From: an uncultured Pelagibacteraceae bacterium
Lineage (GTDB): Bacteria > Pseudomonadota > Alphaproteobacteria > Pelagibacterales > Pelagibacteraceae
DNA: 64,000 bases
Direction: 5' to 3'
Assembly: GCA_902629695.1 (NCBI GenBank)
Contig: CACORY010000002.1
Coordinates: forward strand, 1-64,000
Part shown: positions 1 through 8,188 of the stretch, piece after piece
How the letters are laid out: the number at the start of each line of letters is the position of its first letter
Position numbering within the stretch: the first letter of the stretch is position 1
Notes under the pieces: generated by a model
What the model saw: only the letters and a program-made list of their open reading frames with translations
Database searches by the model: none
What the model was told of the DNA's origin: nothing
Position numbers and translations under genes: made by a program

Positions 1-1
1 G

Positions 2-91
2 GTCAAACTTCCATCCGGAAAATCTAACTTTCAAAAAGGTGAAGTTGTGGATTGTTTTTTTCCAAATCATTCAAATAAAATTCTTTCCTAA
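2..91 (+). CDS. C-terminal fragment of a probable ABC transporter ATP-binding protein (TOBE-like tail)
   Basis: Only the last 29 residues of a gene entering from the left edge are visible, ending at a TAA. The pattern FQKG-x-VV-x-x-x-FFP followed by a hydrophobic pair resembles the end of a TOBE_2 domain, which closes many PotA/MalK-type importer ATPases. If correct, this is the ATPase of an importer next to the guanidino-compound genes downstream. The fragment is too short for certainty; another beta-rich tail, such as the MoeA C-terminal domain, is possible. Confidence 0.4.
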   Translation, partial: VKLPSGKSNFQKGEVVDCFFPNHSNKILS

Positions 92-142
92 ATTATCTCA
101 TTTTTGTTGTAGTTAAAATAAATTAGAATTAAATATCAAGAA

Positions 143-1048
143 ATGATTGAGCTTAAAAATGAAAAAATTGCAGTTCCTGTAGTTTTATTTGCAGGTTTAC
201 TCTGGTCTTTTGGTCCTTTAGTTGTAAGACATATGGACCAACCTCACCTTGTACCATGGCAATATATATTTGGAAGAGGTCTGACTATTTTCATTTTACT
301 TAATCTATATTTATACTTTGAGGAAGGTATCAACTTTTATAAAAATTATAAAAAAGTTGGTAAATCTGGATTACTCGGTGGTTGTGGTCTTGGAGTAGCG
401 ATGATTTCTTTTATATATTCAATAACAAACACAACTGCAGCAATTACTTTATTATGTTTGGCCGCCATGCCGTTTTTTACAGCACTACTTGCTTTTTTAT
501 TTCTAAAAGAAAGAATTTCTTTCAATGTTTGGATATCAATAATTGTTGCCACAATCGGAATAATTATTATGGCTGTAGGAAATACTGAAAAAAGTTCAAT
601 AATTGGATTTATTTTTGGTATTACATCATCGATTGGTTTTTCTGTATTTTCAGTAACTTTAAGATGGCGAAAAGAAACCCCAAAATTTACGACAGTTGCA
701 ATTGCTGGATTATTTTGCTTTGTCTTTGCCACAATCATGATTTTGATTAAGAACCAAACTTTTTTCGCAACAAGTTTTAATAGTTCTATGTTTTCATTGC
801 ATGGTACACTAGTATGTTTGGGTTTAATCTTATATTCAATCGGGTCAAAAGCAATTCCTGCTGCTGAGCTAACTCTTTTATCTTTGACTGAAGTAATTGG
901 TGGAATTTTTTGGGTATGGTTACCTTTATTTGGTATTAATGAGATACCATCTACAAATACAATAGTTGGTGGTTTTTTTCTTTTTGTCTCTATCACTTAT
1001 TACAGCTTAATTATGAGATGGAATAAAAGATATATTGCATTGAACTAA
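143..1048 (+). CDS. EamA-family (DMT) transporter
   Basis: A 301-residue integral membrane protein with about ten hydrophobic segments in two halves, the usual layout of drug/metabolite transporters with two EamA domains. It starts with a short polar head and then a membrane segment containing LLWSFGPLVVR. Each half ends near a FLKE or FWVW-type motif typical of the family. It lies 9 bases before creatinase on the same strand, so a role in moving a substrate or product of the creatinase/amidinotransferase pair is plausible but inferred. It is visibly related to the EamA gene at 6405-7265 (shared TAAE/PAAE and WVW motifs in the second half). Confidence 0.85.
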   Translation: MIELKNEKIAVPVVLFAGLLWSFGPLVVRHMDQPHLVPWQYIFGRGLTIFILLNLYLYFEEGINFYKNYKKVGKSGLLGGCGLGVAMISFIYSITNTTAAITLLCLAAMPFFTALLAFLFLKERISFNVWISIIVATIGIIIMAVGNTEKSSIIGFIFGITSSIGFSVFSVTLRWRKETPKFTTVAIAGLFCFVFATIMILIKNQTFFATSFNSSMFSLHGTLVCLGLILYSIGSKAIPAAELTLLSLTEVIGGIFWVWLPLFGINEIPSTNTIVGGFFLFVSITYYSLIMRWNKRYIALN

Positions 1049-1057
1049 AATCAAAAT

Positions 1058-2275
1058 ATGGAACGACCTGATTTTTTTACACTTAAAAATGGTGATAAAG
1101 CAAAACTTCCTTTCTCAAAAGATGAATATAATCAAAGAGTTGAAAAATTAAGATCTGTAATGAGCAAACAAAATCTTGATATGGTTATTTTAACCTCAAT
1201 GCACAATATAGCATATTATACAGGTTTTATTTATTGTTCTTTTGGAAGACCTTATGGCTGCGTAATAACTAGTGATTATATCACAACAATTTCAGCAAAT
1301 ATAGACGCGAGTCAGCCTTGGAGAAGATCTCATTGTGATAATGTAATTTATACTGATTGGAAGAGAGATAATTTTCTTAAAGCAATAGTCTCTATAATTG
1401 GAAGAAAAGATCCACCCAAAAATATAGGAATAGAAAATGATCACATAACATTAGAAATGAGAGAAAAAATTGGTTCAATTTTTACATTCTCAATTTTTAG
1501 CGATATTTCAAAAAAACTCATGGAATTGAGAATGATTAAATCAAATGAGGAAATTGAAATTATAAAAAATGGAGCAAGGATTGCTGATATGGGAGGATAT
1601 GAAATCCTTCAAAATATTAAAGAAAATGCTACTGAGATAGAAATTGCTATAAAAGGTAGAGACAAGATGGAAAGAGAGATTGTAAAAACATATCCTAATG
1701 CAGAATATATGGATACTTGGGTATGGTTTCAGTCTGGCATCAATACTGATGGTGCCCATAATCCTAAGACAAATCGCAAATTAATCAAAGGAGATATCTT
1801 ATCTTTAAATACTTTCCCAATGATATCGGGATACTACACAGCACTAGAAAGAACTTTATTTTTGGACAATGTTGATGATAATTCTTTACGAGCATGGGAG
1901 GCAAATGTCAAAGTTCATAAAAGAGGTCTAGAATTAATTCGGCCAGGTGTCAAATGTGCAGATATATGCAATGAACTAAATGAATTATTTGCAGAACTTG
2001 GGTATTTGCAATACAGAACTTTTGGATATGGTCATTCTTTTGGAGTTCTATCACATTTTTATGGTAGAGAGGCAGGCTTAGAACTTAGAGAGGATATTGA
2101 TACAGTTTTAAAAGAGAATATGGTTATTTCTATGGAGCCAATGATTTTAATTCCAGAGGGAAAACCAGGTGCAGGTGGTTATAGAGAACATGATATTTTG
2201 GTTATAGGTAAAGACGGTGCTGAAAATATTACAAAGTTTCCATTTGGCCCAGAACATAATATTATTAAAGGATAG
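1058..2275 (+). CDS. Creatinase (creatine amidinohydrolase), M24 pita-bread fold
   Basis: Creatinase hydrolyses creatine to sarcosine and urea in the cytoplasm without a metal. The 405-residue length equals the Pseudomonas enzyme (about 403), and similarity runs end to end: an N-terminal domain with SFGRPY and SANIDxxQPWRR, then the catalytic pita-bread domain from about residue 160. The residues corresponding to Pseudomonas His232, Glu262 and Glu358 are here as His234 (GAHNP), Glu264 (TALERT) and Glu360 (SMEP). The five metal ligands of true M24 aminopeptidases are not evident, which favours creatinase over Xaa-Pro peptidase. It is followed after one base by the amidinotransferase. Hydrolysis of another guanidino acid cannot be excluded. 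Confidence 0.9.
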   Translation: MERPDFFTLKNGDKAKLPFSKDEYNQRVEKLRSVMSKQNLDMVILTSMHNIAYYTGFIYCSFGRPYGCVITSDYITTISANIDASQPWRRSHCDNVIYTDWKRDNFLKAIVSIIGRKDPPKNIGIENDHITLEMREKIGSIFTFSIFSDISKKLMELRMIKSNEEIEIIKNGARIADMGGYEILQNIKENATEIEIAIKGRDKMEREIVKTYPNAEYMDTWVWFQSGINTDGAHNPKTNRKLIKGDILSLNTFPMISGYYTALERTLFLDNVDDNSLRAWEANVKVHKRGLELIRPGVKCADICNELNELFAELGYLQYRTFGYGHSFGVLSHFYGREAGLELREDIDTVLKENMVISMEPMILIPEGKPGAGGYREHDILVIGKDGAENITKFPFGPEHNIIKG

Positions 2276-2276
2276 G

Positions 2277-3392
2277 ATGAATAAAGATAAAATTATTGTT
2301 AATAGTTGGAACGAATGGGATCCACTTAAGCACGTAATAGTCGGTAAAGCAGATGGAACTTGCATACCTGCTCCAGAACCCGCTCTTGATGCTAAAGTTC
2401 CTGAGGACTCTGATATGAGAGGAAAATTTGGGCCTAGAACTAGAGATACAGTCGATAAAGCTAATCAACTTTTAGATGATTTCTCGAATATACTGATAAA
2501 AAGGGGTATTAAAGTTGATAGACCCACACCAATCGATTTTAATCAAAAAACATCAACACCAGATTGGGATGCAGAAACTATGTTTGGATGTATGCCCCCT
2601 AGAGATGTTTTATTAACTGTTGGAAATGAAATATTAGAGGCAACCATGAGTTATAGATGTAGATGGTTTGAATATTTATGTTACCGGCCACTTTTAAAGA
2701 AGTATTATAATAGTGACACAAATATGAGGCATGAATCTGCTCCAAAACCAAGATTAACAGACGCAGATTATAGAAAAGACTATTTATCAGATAAAATAGG
2801 AATTCAAAAAAGACTCAAATGGACTGAGGATAAATTTTTTGTAACAACTGAAGAAGAACCATTATTTGATGCTGCAGATGTTTTAAGATTTGGAAAAGAC
2901 TTGGTTGTTCAGCACGGTTTTACAACAAATTTGAAGGGTATAGATTGGTTAAAAAGGCATTATGAAAATCACAGAGTTCATGCAGTTAATTTTCCAGGAG
3001 ATCCGTATCCAATTCATATAGATGCAACTTTTACACCCATCAAAGAAGGACTTATAATTAATAATCCTCAAAGAAGATTACCAAATGAGCAAAGAAAATT
3101 ATTTGAGAATAATGGATGGGAAATAATTGATGCTGCTCAACCTGCTCATAATGAACCACCACCTCTTTGTTATTCATCTGTATGGCTTTCAATGAATGTA
3201 TTAGTTTTAGATCAAAAAACAGTGTGCGTTGAAAAAAGTGAAAAATATCAAGCAGAGCAACTTGACAAACTTGGTATGGAAGTAATACCTGTTGAATTAA
3301 GAGATGCCTATGCATTTGGAGGTGGACTACATTGTTGTACTGCTGATGTTTACAGAGAGGGTACTTTAAAAGATTATTTTCCGAAACAATAG
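2277..3392 (+). CDS. Arginine:glycine-type amidinotransferase
   Basis: A 371-residue amidinotransferase of the AGAT/StrB1 family, which moves an amidino group between arginine or a guanidino compound and an amine such as glycine or ornithine. The Cys-His-Asp machinery is visible: FDAAD near residues 197-201, His247 in the HIDATF motif, and the nucleophile Cys353 in GGGLHCCT, equivalent to Cys407 of human AGAT in GGGFHCWT. An in-frame extension reaches upstream into creatinase, but the ATG at 2277, one base after the creatinase stop, gives the expected N-terminus (VNSWNEWDPL). The tight spacing implies translational coupling. Direction and acceptor cannot be read from sequence. Confidence 0.88.
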   Translation: MNKDKIIVNSWNEWDPLKHVIVGKADGTCIPAPEPALDAKVPEDSDMRGKFGPRTRDTVDKANQLLDDFSNILIKRGIKVDRPTPIDFNQKTSTPDWDAETMFGCMPPRDVLLTVGNEILEATMSYRCRWFEYLCYRPLLKKYYNSDTNMRHESAPKPRLTDADYRKDYLSDKIGIQKRLKWTEDKFFVTTEEEPLFDAADVLRFGKDLVVQHGFTTNLKGIDWLKRHYENHRVHAVNFPGDPYPIHIDATFTPIKEGLIINNPQRRLPNEQRKLFENNGWEIIDAAQPAHNEPPPLCYSSVWLSMNVLVLDQKTVCVEKSEKYQAEQLDKLGMEVIPVELRDAYAFGGGLHCCTADVYREGTLKDYFPKQ

Positions 3393-3393
3393 A

Positions 3394-3621
3394 TTAACTT
3401 GGGTTTTTTTTTAAAAAATCTATGTAATTTCTAACTTCATCAAATTTTTCATCAGGTATATCTTTATAACTTGAAGAAAATTTGTGTTTTACACATAAAG
3501 CTACATGTGCATATGGATTTCTTCCTTTAGGATGATTTGGATGATCTGGTAATTGTCCTTTTAAATAATCACCAGCTTCTTGAATTATTTTCCATAATTT
3601 TGATGCATTTTTTTTATTCAT
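3394..3621 (-). CDS. Small conserved-looking protein, ORF6C-like tail motif
   Basis: A 75-residue soluble protein that I do not recognise by name. It contains a His/Pro-rich centre (HPNHPKGRNPYAHVAL) and then a C-terminal KHKFSSSYKDIPDEKFDEV stretch reminiscent of short ORF6C-type tails in some phage-like regulators; that resemblance is weak and inferred. There is no signal peptide or membrane segment. Its 3' end lies one base from the amidinotransferase stop, and it is divergent from the MOSC gene 41 bases away. The ordered mixture of residues suggests a real folded protein rather than a chance frame. Confidence 0.7.
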   Translation of the reverse strand: MNKKNASKLWKIIQEAGDYLKGQLPDHPNHPKGRNPYAHVALCVKHKFSSSYKDIPDEKFDEVRNYIDFLKKNPS

Positions 3622-3662
3622 TTATTTTGAAATATTATAATGCTATCTTTAAATAGTAAAAT

Positions 3663-4112
3663 ATGTCTAAAGTTTTTAAATTAGGTATAACAAGCAATAA
3701 CAACAAAAAGATTGAGGAAGTAAAGTCTATTGAGGTTTTGGCTAACAAGGGCGTAGTAGGAGACAGACATTTTGATAATTATAATGATCCCTATTGTCAG
3801 TTATCTTTAATTGAGGCTGAAAACATTGATGAATACAATCTGAAATTTGGACTTAATATTCCTTACTTAGACTTTAGACGAAATATAATTACCAAAGGAA
3901 TAAAACTTAATGATTTAGTAGGTAAAAAATTATCAATAGGAAACGTAGAAGTGGAGGGGATTGATTTATGTAGACCATGTAGACATCTTACTGAGATGCT
4001 AGATCAAGAAAATATTCTTAAAGAATTTCTTAGAAAAGGAGGCTTAAGATGTCAAATACTTTCTTCATCTAAAATAAAAGTTGGTGATTCGATTAAAGTT
4101 TTATCTTATTAA
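3663..4112 (+). CDS. MOSC-domain protein
   Basis: A 149-residue single-domain protein matching the MOSC (molybdenum cofactor sulfurase C-terminal) fold. Visible signatures are GVVGDRH at about residues 30-36, the FRRNIIT segment near 71-77, and a conserved cysteine pair Cys103/Cys106 in DLCRPCRHL. Members bind molybdenum cofactor or related sulfurated pterin and can carry sulfur or reduce N-hydroxylated compounds; the exact substrate here is unknown. It stands alone on the plus strand and abuts the convergent coiled-coil gene with no spacer. The only other cofactor-related gene in the window is moaB at 61544. Confidence 0.85.
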   Translation: MSKVFKLGITSNNNKKIEEVKSIEVLANKGVVGDRHFDNYNDPYCQLSLIEAENIDEYNLKFGLNIPYLDFRRNIITKGIKLNDLVGKKLSIGNVEVEGIDLCRPCRHLTEMLDQENILKEFLRKGGLRCQILSSSKIKVGDSIKVLSY

Positions 4113-4865
4113 TTAATTTTTTTTAGACTTATCAATATCGAATTTTTCTAACGCGGTTGGGGGATTGCTTTCAATAGATTTTGTATCTTCATCAAATGAT
4201 TTTAATCTTTCAAGTTCCTTTTGTCTTAGCCTTTGTTCTCTTAAATTTTCTCTTTGTTCCTTAGCCTTTTGCTCTCTATCAAATTTTTCTTCCCATTCCT
4301 TAATTTTGATAAATTCAAGTTCTTTTTCTTTTTCTTCCTCTTGCTTAATTAATTTTAAAACTCTTTCTTTTCTTTTCTTTTCTTTTAACTCTTTTGATAC
4401 TTGTTCTTCTTCTCTAACTTTTAAATCAATATCTTTTCTATTTTGTTCTTCTTCTCTTGTTTTAAGTTGTTTTTCTTTATTTCTTAAATCATTAGTAATT
4501 AAAGTTAAATTTTCATCTTTTTTAATTAATCTATCGTTTTCAGTTTTTTGATTTTCTTCTTTTACTTTTAATTCTTTTTCTTTATTTCTTAATTCTTCCT
4601 CGCGTATCTTTATCTTATTTTCTTCTTTTCTTAATTTATCTTCCCAAATTCTTAATTCTTTTTTTTCTTTAATTATTTGATTATTCTCTTGAAGTTTTTT
4701 TAATTTAATTTCTTTAATTAATTTAATTTCTTGATTTTTTTTATAATTAGAAATCGCTGAACTTAAAGATTTTGTTGTAATAGATGCTAGTTTAGCCAAA
4801 CCACTACTTTTATCTTTTACTTTTTTTCTTTTAGTTCTAAACTTTGTTAATTTTTTGTTAGGCAT
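4113..4865 (-). CDS. Lys/Glu-rich coiled-coil protein of unknown function
   Basis: A 250-residue, extremely charged protein. A basic head (about residues 1-25) and a short Ser/Thr/Ala-rich stretch (26-40) precede a long predicted coiled coil (about 45-230) built of loosely repeated units such as REEELRNKEKELKVKEE and LRNKEKQLKTREEEQ. There is no signal peptide, membrane segment or cysteine. I cannot assign a function; a structural or scaffold role, or nucleic-acid binding through the basic head, is only conjecture. Low-complexity Glu/Lys coding makes the opposite strand open too, but the minus-strand frame is complete with an ATG and heptad-like periodicity. It is convergent with MOSC at zero spacing. 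Confidence 0.7.
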   Translation of the reverse strand: MPNKKLTKFRTKRKKVKDKSSGLAKLASITTKSLSSAISNYKKNQEIKLIKEIKLKKLQENNQIIKEKKELRIWEDKLRKEENKIKIREEELRNKEKELKVKEENQKTENDRLIKKDENLTLITNDLRNKEKQLKTREEEQNRKDIDLKVREEEQVSKELKEKKRKERVLKLIKQEEEKEKELEFIKIKEWEEKFDREQKAKEQRENLREQRLRQKELERLKSFDEDTKSIESNPPTALEKFDIDKSKKN

Positions 4866-5018
4866 ATTTTTTTAAAATCTATTTGAGCAAAGAAACTATA
4901 ACTTATCAACAATTTCTATAAAAAAATTTTATAAAACCGGCTATTTTGAGTTACAACCTGTAGGTGTTAATGATATTATTTTTATATTAAATAACTTTTT
5001 GCGTTAAATTAAACAAAT
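4866..5018. other. Longest gene-free stretch in the window
   Basis: About 153 bases between the start of the coiled-coil gene and the stop of the MFS gene, both on the minus strand. It presumably holds the promoter of the coiled-coil gene and the 3' end of the MFS transcript. I see no convincing hairpin with a T-run, tRNA or small ORF. A locally less A+T-rich patch sits near 4937-4965. Confidence 0.5.
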
Positions 5019-6347
5019 TTAAATCTCAGATTTTTTATACTTTACTCCTTTTCTTTCCAATATTTCTTTTACCTTATCTGAATAAGGTTCATCAATATGT
5101 TCAGTTGCAGGATTAAGTTCTATTCCTGCAGGTGTTATTGTTTGAGGCATAGGAAAGAATTGAGAGTCTGGATTATCAACTGTTGCCCTTACTTTCATTC
5201 TATAAATCCCGAAAATTCCAATTATGGAATGAAAAAAAAATAAGAATATAAAAAACCCATTTGATCCTACAATATCCATAAAGATTGAGCATAGAAAAGG
5301 ACCGCTCATAGCTCCTAAACCAAAAGAAAACTGAAGTCCAGCACCTGCGGCTACAAATTTATCTTTTGATATATAATCATTAGTATGTGCTAATATTAAA
5401 GAAAACATTGGCAAACTGCAAAACGAAAATAAGATAAAAAATATATAGAACCATGTTTTACTTGTTGCAAGGCTACCTGGCAAATACATTTGTCTTGAAA
5501 CTAATATTGCAAATATAGAAAATATTGCAGCACCAAAACTTGCATAGACTATAACTTTTCTTCTATCATACATATCAGATATTTTTCCAATAGGAAATTG
5601 AGCGACAGCACCTGAAACAGCTAAAAGAAAAGTTACAATAGATATTTCTAAAATTGTAAAATTCATTGAGGTTGCGTATACCGCTAACAATGTAAACAAT
5701 GCTGACTGTATTGTTCCATAAAATAAAGAACTTACCATGCCAAATGGTGAAGCTTCATATAATCCTTTTAAAGACATTGCTTTAATTCGTTTAAATGTTG
5801 GTGGCTTCTTTTTTGTCAATAAAATAGGGATTAGCGCAACAGATGTAATAACAGAAACCAATATAAAAGGTTGAAAACTTTTAGGAGTACTAAAATTAAG
5901 TAAGAACATACCAATACCCATTGCACCATAAAGTATTACCATATAGATAGAGAGTACACTTCCTCTGTTTTTGTTACTTGATCTATCGTTTAGCCAACTT
6001 TCAGCAACTGTATAAATACAAACCATGCTTATCCCAGTAAATACTCTCAGTAAAAACCAGACGAAAGGATTGATTATAATTGAGTGTAATAAAATTACTA
6101 AAGATGCCAAAGATGCAAACGCAGCAAAAACTCTTATATGTCCAACTCTAGAAATGATATTTGGTATTGTTGCAGCTCCTATAAAATAACCAACAAAGTA
6201 TCCAGACATCATAAATCCTGTAGCAGTTAAACTAAATTCTTCCTGAACAGCTCTAACACCAAGAAGAGATCCCTGAAAACCGTAGGCCATCATTATAAAA
6301 CCCATTCCTAAAAATAACGCCCAAGAATTTTTTAAAACTTTATTCAT
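5019..6347 (-). CDS. Major facilitator superfamily transporter (YcaD-like)
   Basis: A 442-residue polytopic membrane protein with about twelve hydrophobic segments. It begins with a motif typical of the YcaD/CynX-like branch (YGFQGSLLGVRAVQEEF) and carries the VAESWLND segment in the fourth or fifth helix, plus GKISDMYDRRKV in the central loop as a variant of the MFS loop signature. A soluble tail of about 50 residues follows the last helix. The substrate cannot be inferred. It stands upstream of the coiled-coil gene and downstream of the EamA-gsh genes on the same strand, with 57 bases between. Confidence 0.85.
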   Translation of the reverse strand: MNKVLKNSWALFLGMGFIMMAYGFQGSLLGVRAVQEEFSLTATGFMMSGYFVGYFIGAATIPNIISRVGHIRVFAAFASLASLVILLHSIIINPFVWFLLRVFTGISMVCIYTVAESWLNDRSSNKNRGSVLSIYMVILYGAMGIGMFLLNFSTPKSFQPFILVSVITSVALIPILLTKKKPPTFKRIKAMSLKGLYEASPFGMVSSLFYGTIQSALFTLLAVYATSMNFTILEISIVTFLLAVSGAVAQFPIGKISDMYDRRKVIVYASFGAAIFSIFAILVSRQMYLPGSLATSKTWFYIFFILFSFCSLPMFSLILAHTNDYISKDKFVAAGAGLQFSFGLGAMSGPFLCSIFMDIVGSNGFFIFLFFFHSIIGIFGIYRMKVRATVDNPDSQFFPMPQTITPAGIELNPATEHIDEPYSDKVKEILERKGVKYKKSEI

Positions 6348-6404
6348 AAATATGCTGTAATTATTTGCGATGTATTATTAAATCAAGTCCTAATTGTGAC
6401 AAGC

Positions 6405-7265
6405 TCAAGAATTTTTAAGTTTTAAAAAGGAGTGTATAGCAATTGTAATAATTATAACTAAACCCCCTAAAAGAGTTTCAATACTTGGCTGTTCTTTGAT
6501 AATCATCCAAACCCAAATTGGACCAATGATGGTTTCTAATAAGAAAAACAAGTTAACTTCAGCAGCAGTAATAAATCTTGGGGCTATCGTGACTAATACA
6601 AAAGGTATTGCCACGCAAAGAATACACATTAAAGGAACAATAAAAAGATCTTTATCTTGAAGAACGAAACTTTCAATAAAGAATAAAGCAAACGAGGCAA
6701 CAAATAATTTTCCTACTACAGCAGCTGGAACTAAATTTTTTAATTTTGCAGATCTTATAGTTATGGCACCTATAGCCAAACCTACAGCTGTAATGAAACC
6801 TAATATATCGCCATAAAAATTACCCATTTTAAGTGAGTCAAAGAAAATATAAAGTATGGCAAAAAAAGTGATGACAATAGAGATCCAAGTCTTTTTATCT
6901 GGAGTTTCTTTTAAAAAAATAGCTCCAAGAATAGCTGATAAAAGTGGAGCAGTGGCGATCATTACTAAAGTGTTCGCTACATTAGTATTTTGAATAGAAA
7001 CAACAAATGTAATATTTGTTATGCTAAAAGTTATTATATATATTATTCCATGATAGCTACTATCAAAAAGAATTTTAAAAAAATTTAATTTGTAAATTAA
7101 TATCATTCCTAAAAAAACAGTGAAAAATGGAATTATTCCTCGATAAAAAACTAATCCCCATGTATCAACATTAGATAACCTTATAAATAAAGAGTCTGGT
7201 GTAATAAACAGCACTGCAACAAAAGCTAACAGGGAACCTTTTTGTTGATCCGATAGACTTTTCAT
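6405..7265 (-). CDS. EamA-family (DMT) transporter
   Basis: About 286 residues with ten hydrophobic segments in two EamA repeats. The chosen ATG at 7265 overlaps the gshB stop in an ATGA arrangement, which suggests translational coupling; an ATG 18 bases upstream (7283) in the same frame is an alternative. The middle and second half (TAAEVNLFFLLETIIGPIWVW) clearly resemble the EamA protein at 143-1048, so the two are paralogues of one subfamily. Following gshA-gshB, it might export or import a thiol or amino-acid derivative, but this is guesswork from position. Confidence 0.84.
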   Translation of the reverse strand: MKSLSDQQKGSLLAFVAVLFITPDSLFIRLSNVDTWGLVFYRGIIPFFTVFLGMILIYKLNFFKILFDSSYHGIIYIITFSITNITFVVSIQNTNVANTLVMIATAPLLSAILGAIFLKETPDKKTWISIVITFFAILYIFFDSLKMGNFYGDILGFITAVGLAIGAITIRSAKLKNLVPAAVVGKLFVASFALFFIESFVLQDKDLFIVPLMCILCVAIPFVLVTIAPRFITAAEVNLFFLLETIIGPIWVWMIIKEQPSIETLLGGLVIIITIAIHSFLKLKNS

Positions 7266-8188
7266 GCTTTTAATTCTTTCCAAAAAACTTTCGCAAGATT
7301 TATTTTTGAAAGATCGTATAGAGTTTTTAATCCAGTTGGGGAAGTTATATTGATATCTCCATTAAGTTTTCCATCTATAAAATCAATTCCAGCGAAAAAA
7401 ATTTTTTCTTTTTTTAAATCTTTGGCAATGAGTTTTGAAACTTTTTTTTCGTATGAATTAAGAGTAGTATTTACTGGTTTAGCACCCTTGCTCATATTAC
7501 TTAAAAATGAGCCTTTTTTTGGAATTCTAGATATTACACCTTTTATTTTTCCATTAATCAAAAATACTCTTTTATCTCCTTTACTTATTTCATGCAAATA
7601 TTTCTGACACATTATATGGTGATGTTTCCTTATAAATTTCTTTATGAATTTTGAATCAAATTTATCTAATAAATGAATGTCATTACCACCAAAACTGTAA
7701 ATAGGTTTAATGACTATTTTTTTATTTTTTTTAATAAATTTTTTAATTTCATCAATATCCTGGGAAAAAATTGTATTTGGCATAAATTTTTGATATCTAG
7801 CAGAATAAAGTTTTTCTGAAATATTTCTTACAGATCCTGGGTTATTAATTATTTTTACATTGTCTTTAATCATATCCAAAATATAAGTATTAGAAATATA
7901 TTGAAGATCAAAAGGAGGATCTTGTCTGATCAGAATAAATTTACTTTTTGATAATATTAATTTTTTTTTTTTAGATATCTCAAAAAATTTTTTTTTATTA
8001 TAATTAAATTTAATAAAAAAACCTTTGGCAACTACTTTAGAATTAATAATTGATAAATCTTGAGGTTCATAATAAAAAATTTTGTATTTCTTTTTTTGAA
8101 TTTCATTTGCCAGAAATAAAGTTGTATCTGTTTTAGGATTTAGTGTAGCAGGGTGGTTTCCTTGGATGGTAACAATTTTATTTGTCAT
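7262..8188 (-). CDS. gshB: Glutathione synthetase
   Basis: Joins gamma-glutamylcysteine and glycine with ATP to make glutathione in the cytoplasm. About 308 residues, the normal size of bacterial GshB. Visible are the N-terminal GNHPATLNPKTDT substrate region, LIRQDPPFD, the ATP-grasp KPIYSFGGNDI and GDKRVFLINGK segments, and the terminal NITSPTG loop. The start at 8188 gives MTNKIVTIQG; a TTG or ATG-type start a few codons earlier would only lengthen the overlap with gshA. It overlaps gshA upstream by 11 bases and the EamA gene downstream by 4, so the three form one operon. It is more Lys-rich than most family members, in line with the base composition. Confidence 0.93.
   Translation of the reverse strand: MTNKIVTIQGNHPATLNPKTDTTLFLANEIQKKKYKIFYYEPQDLSIINSKVVAKGFFIKFNYNKKKFFEISKKKKLILSKSKFILIRQDPPFDLQYISNTYILDMIKDNVKIINNPGSVRNISEKLYSARYQKFMPNTIFSQDIDEIKKFIKKNKKIVIKPIYSFGGNDIHLLDKFDSKFIKKFIRKHHHIMCQKYLHEISKGDKRVFLINGKIKGVISRIPKKGSFLSNMSKGAKPVNTTLNSYEKKVSKLIAKDLKKEKIFFAGIDFIDGKLNGDINITSPTGLKTLYDLSKINLAKVFWKELKA

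Noticed and set aside
346..996. 216-codon minus-strand frame within the first EamA gene
   Set aside because: The plus strand has a clear ten-helix permease; the opposite frame has no recognisable fold.
4165..4551. Ser/Phe-rich frame on the plus strand opposite the coiled-coil gene
   Set aside because: Its composition is the mirror of Glu/Lys codons; it shows no domain and no ribosome site.
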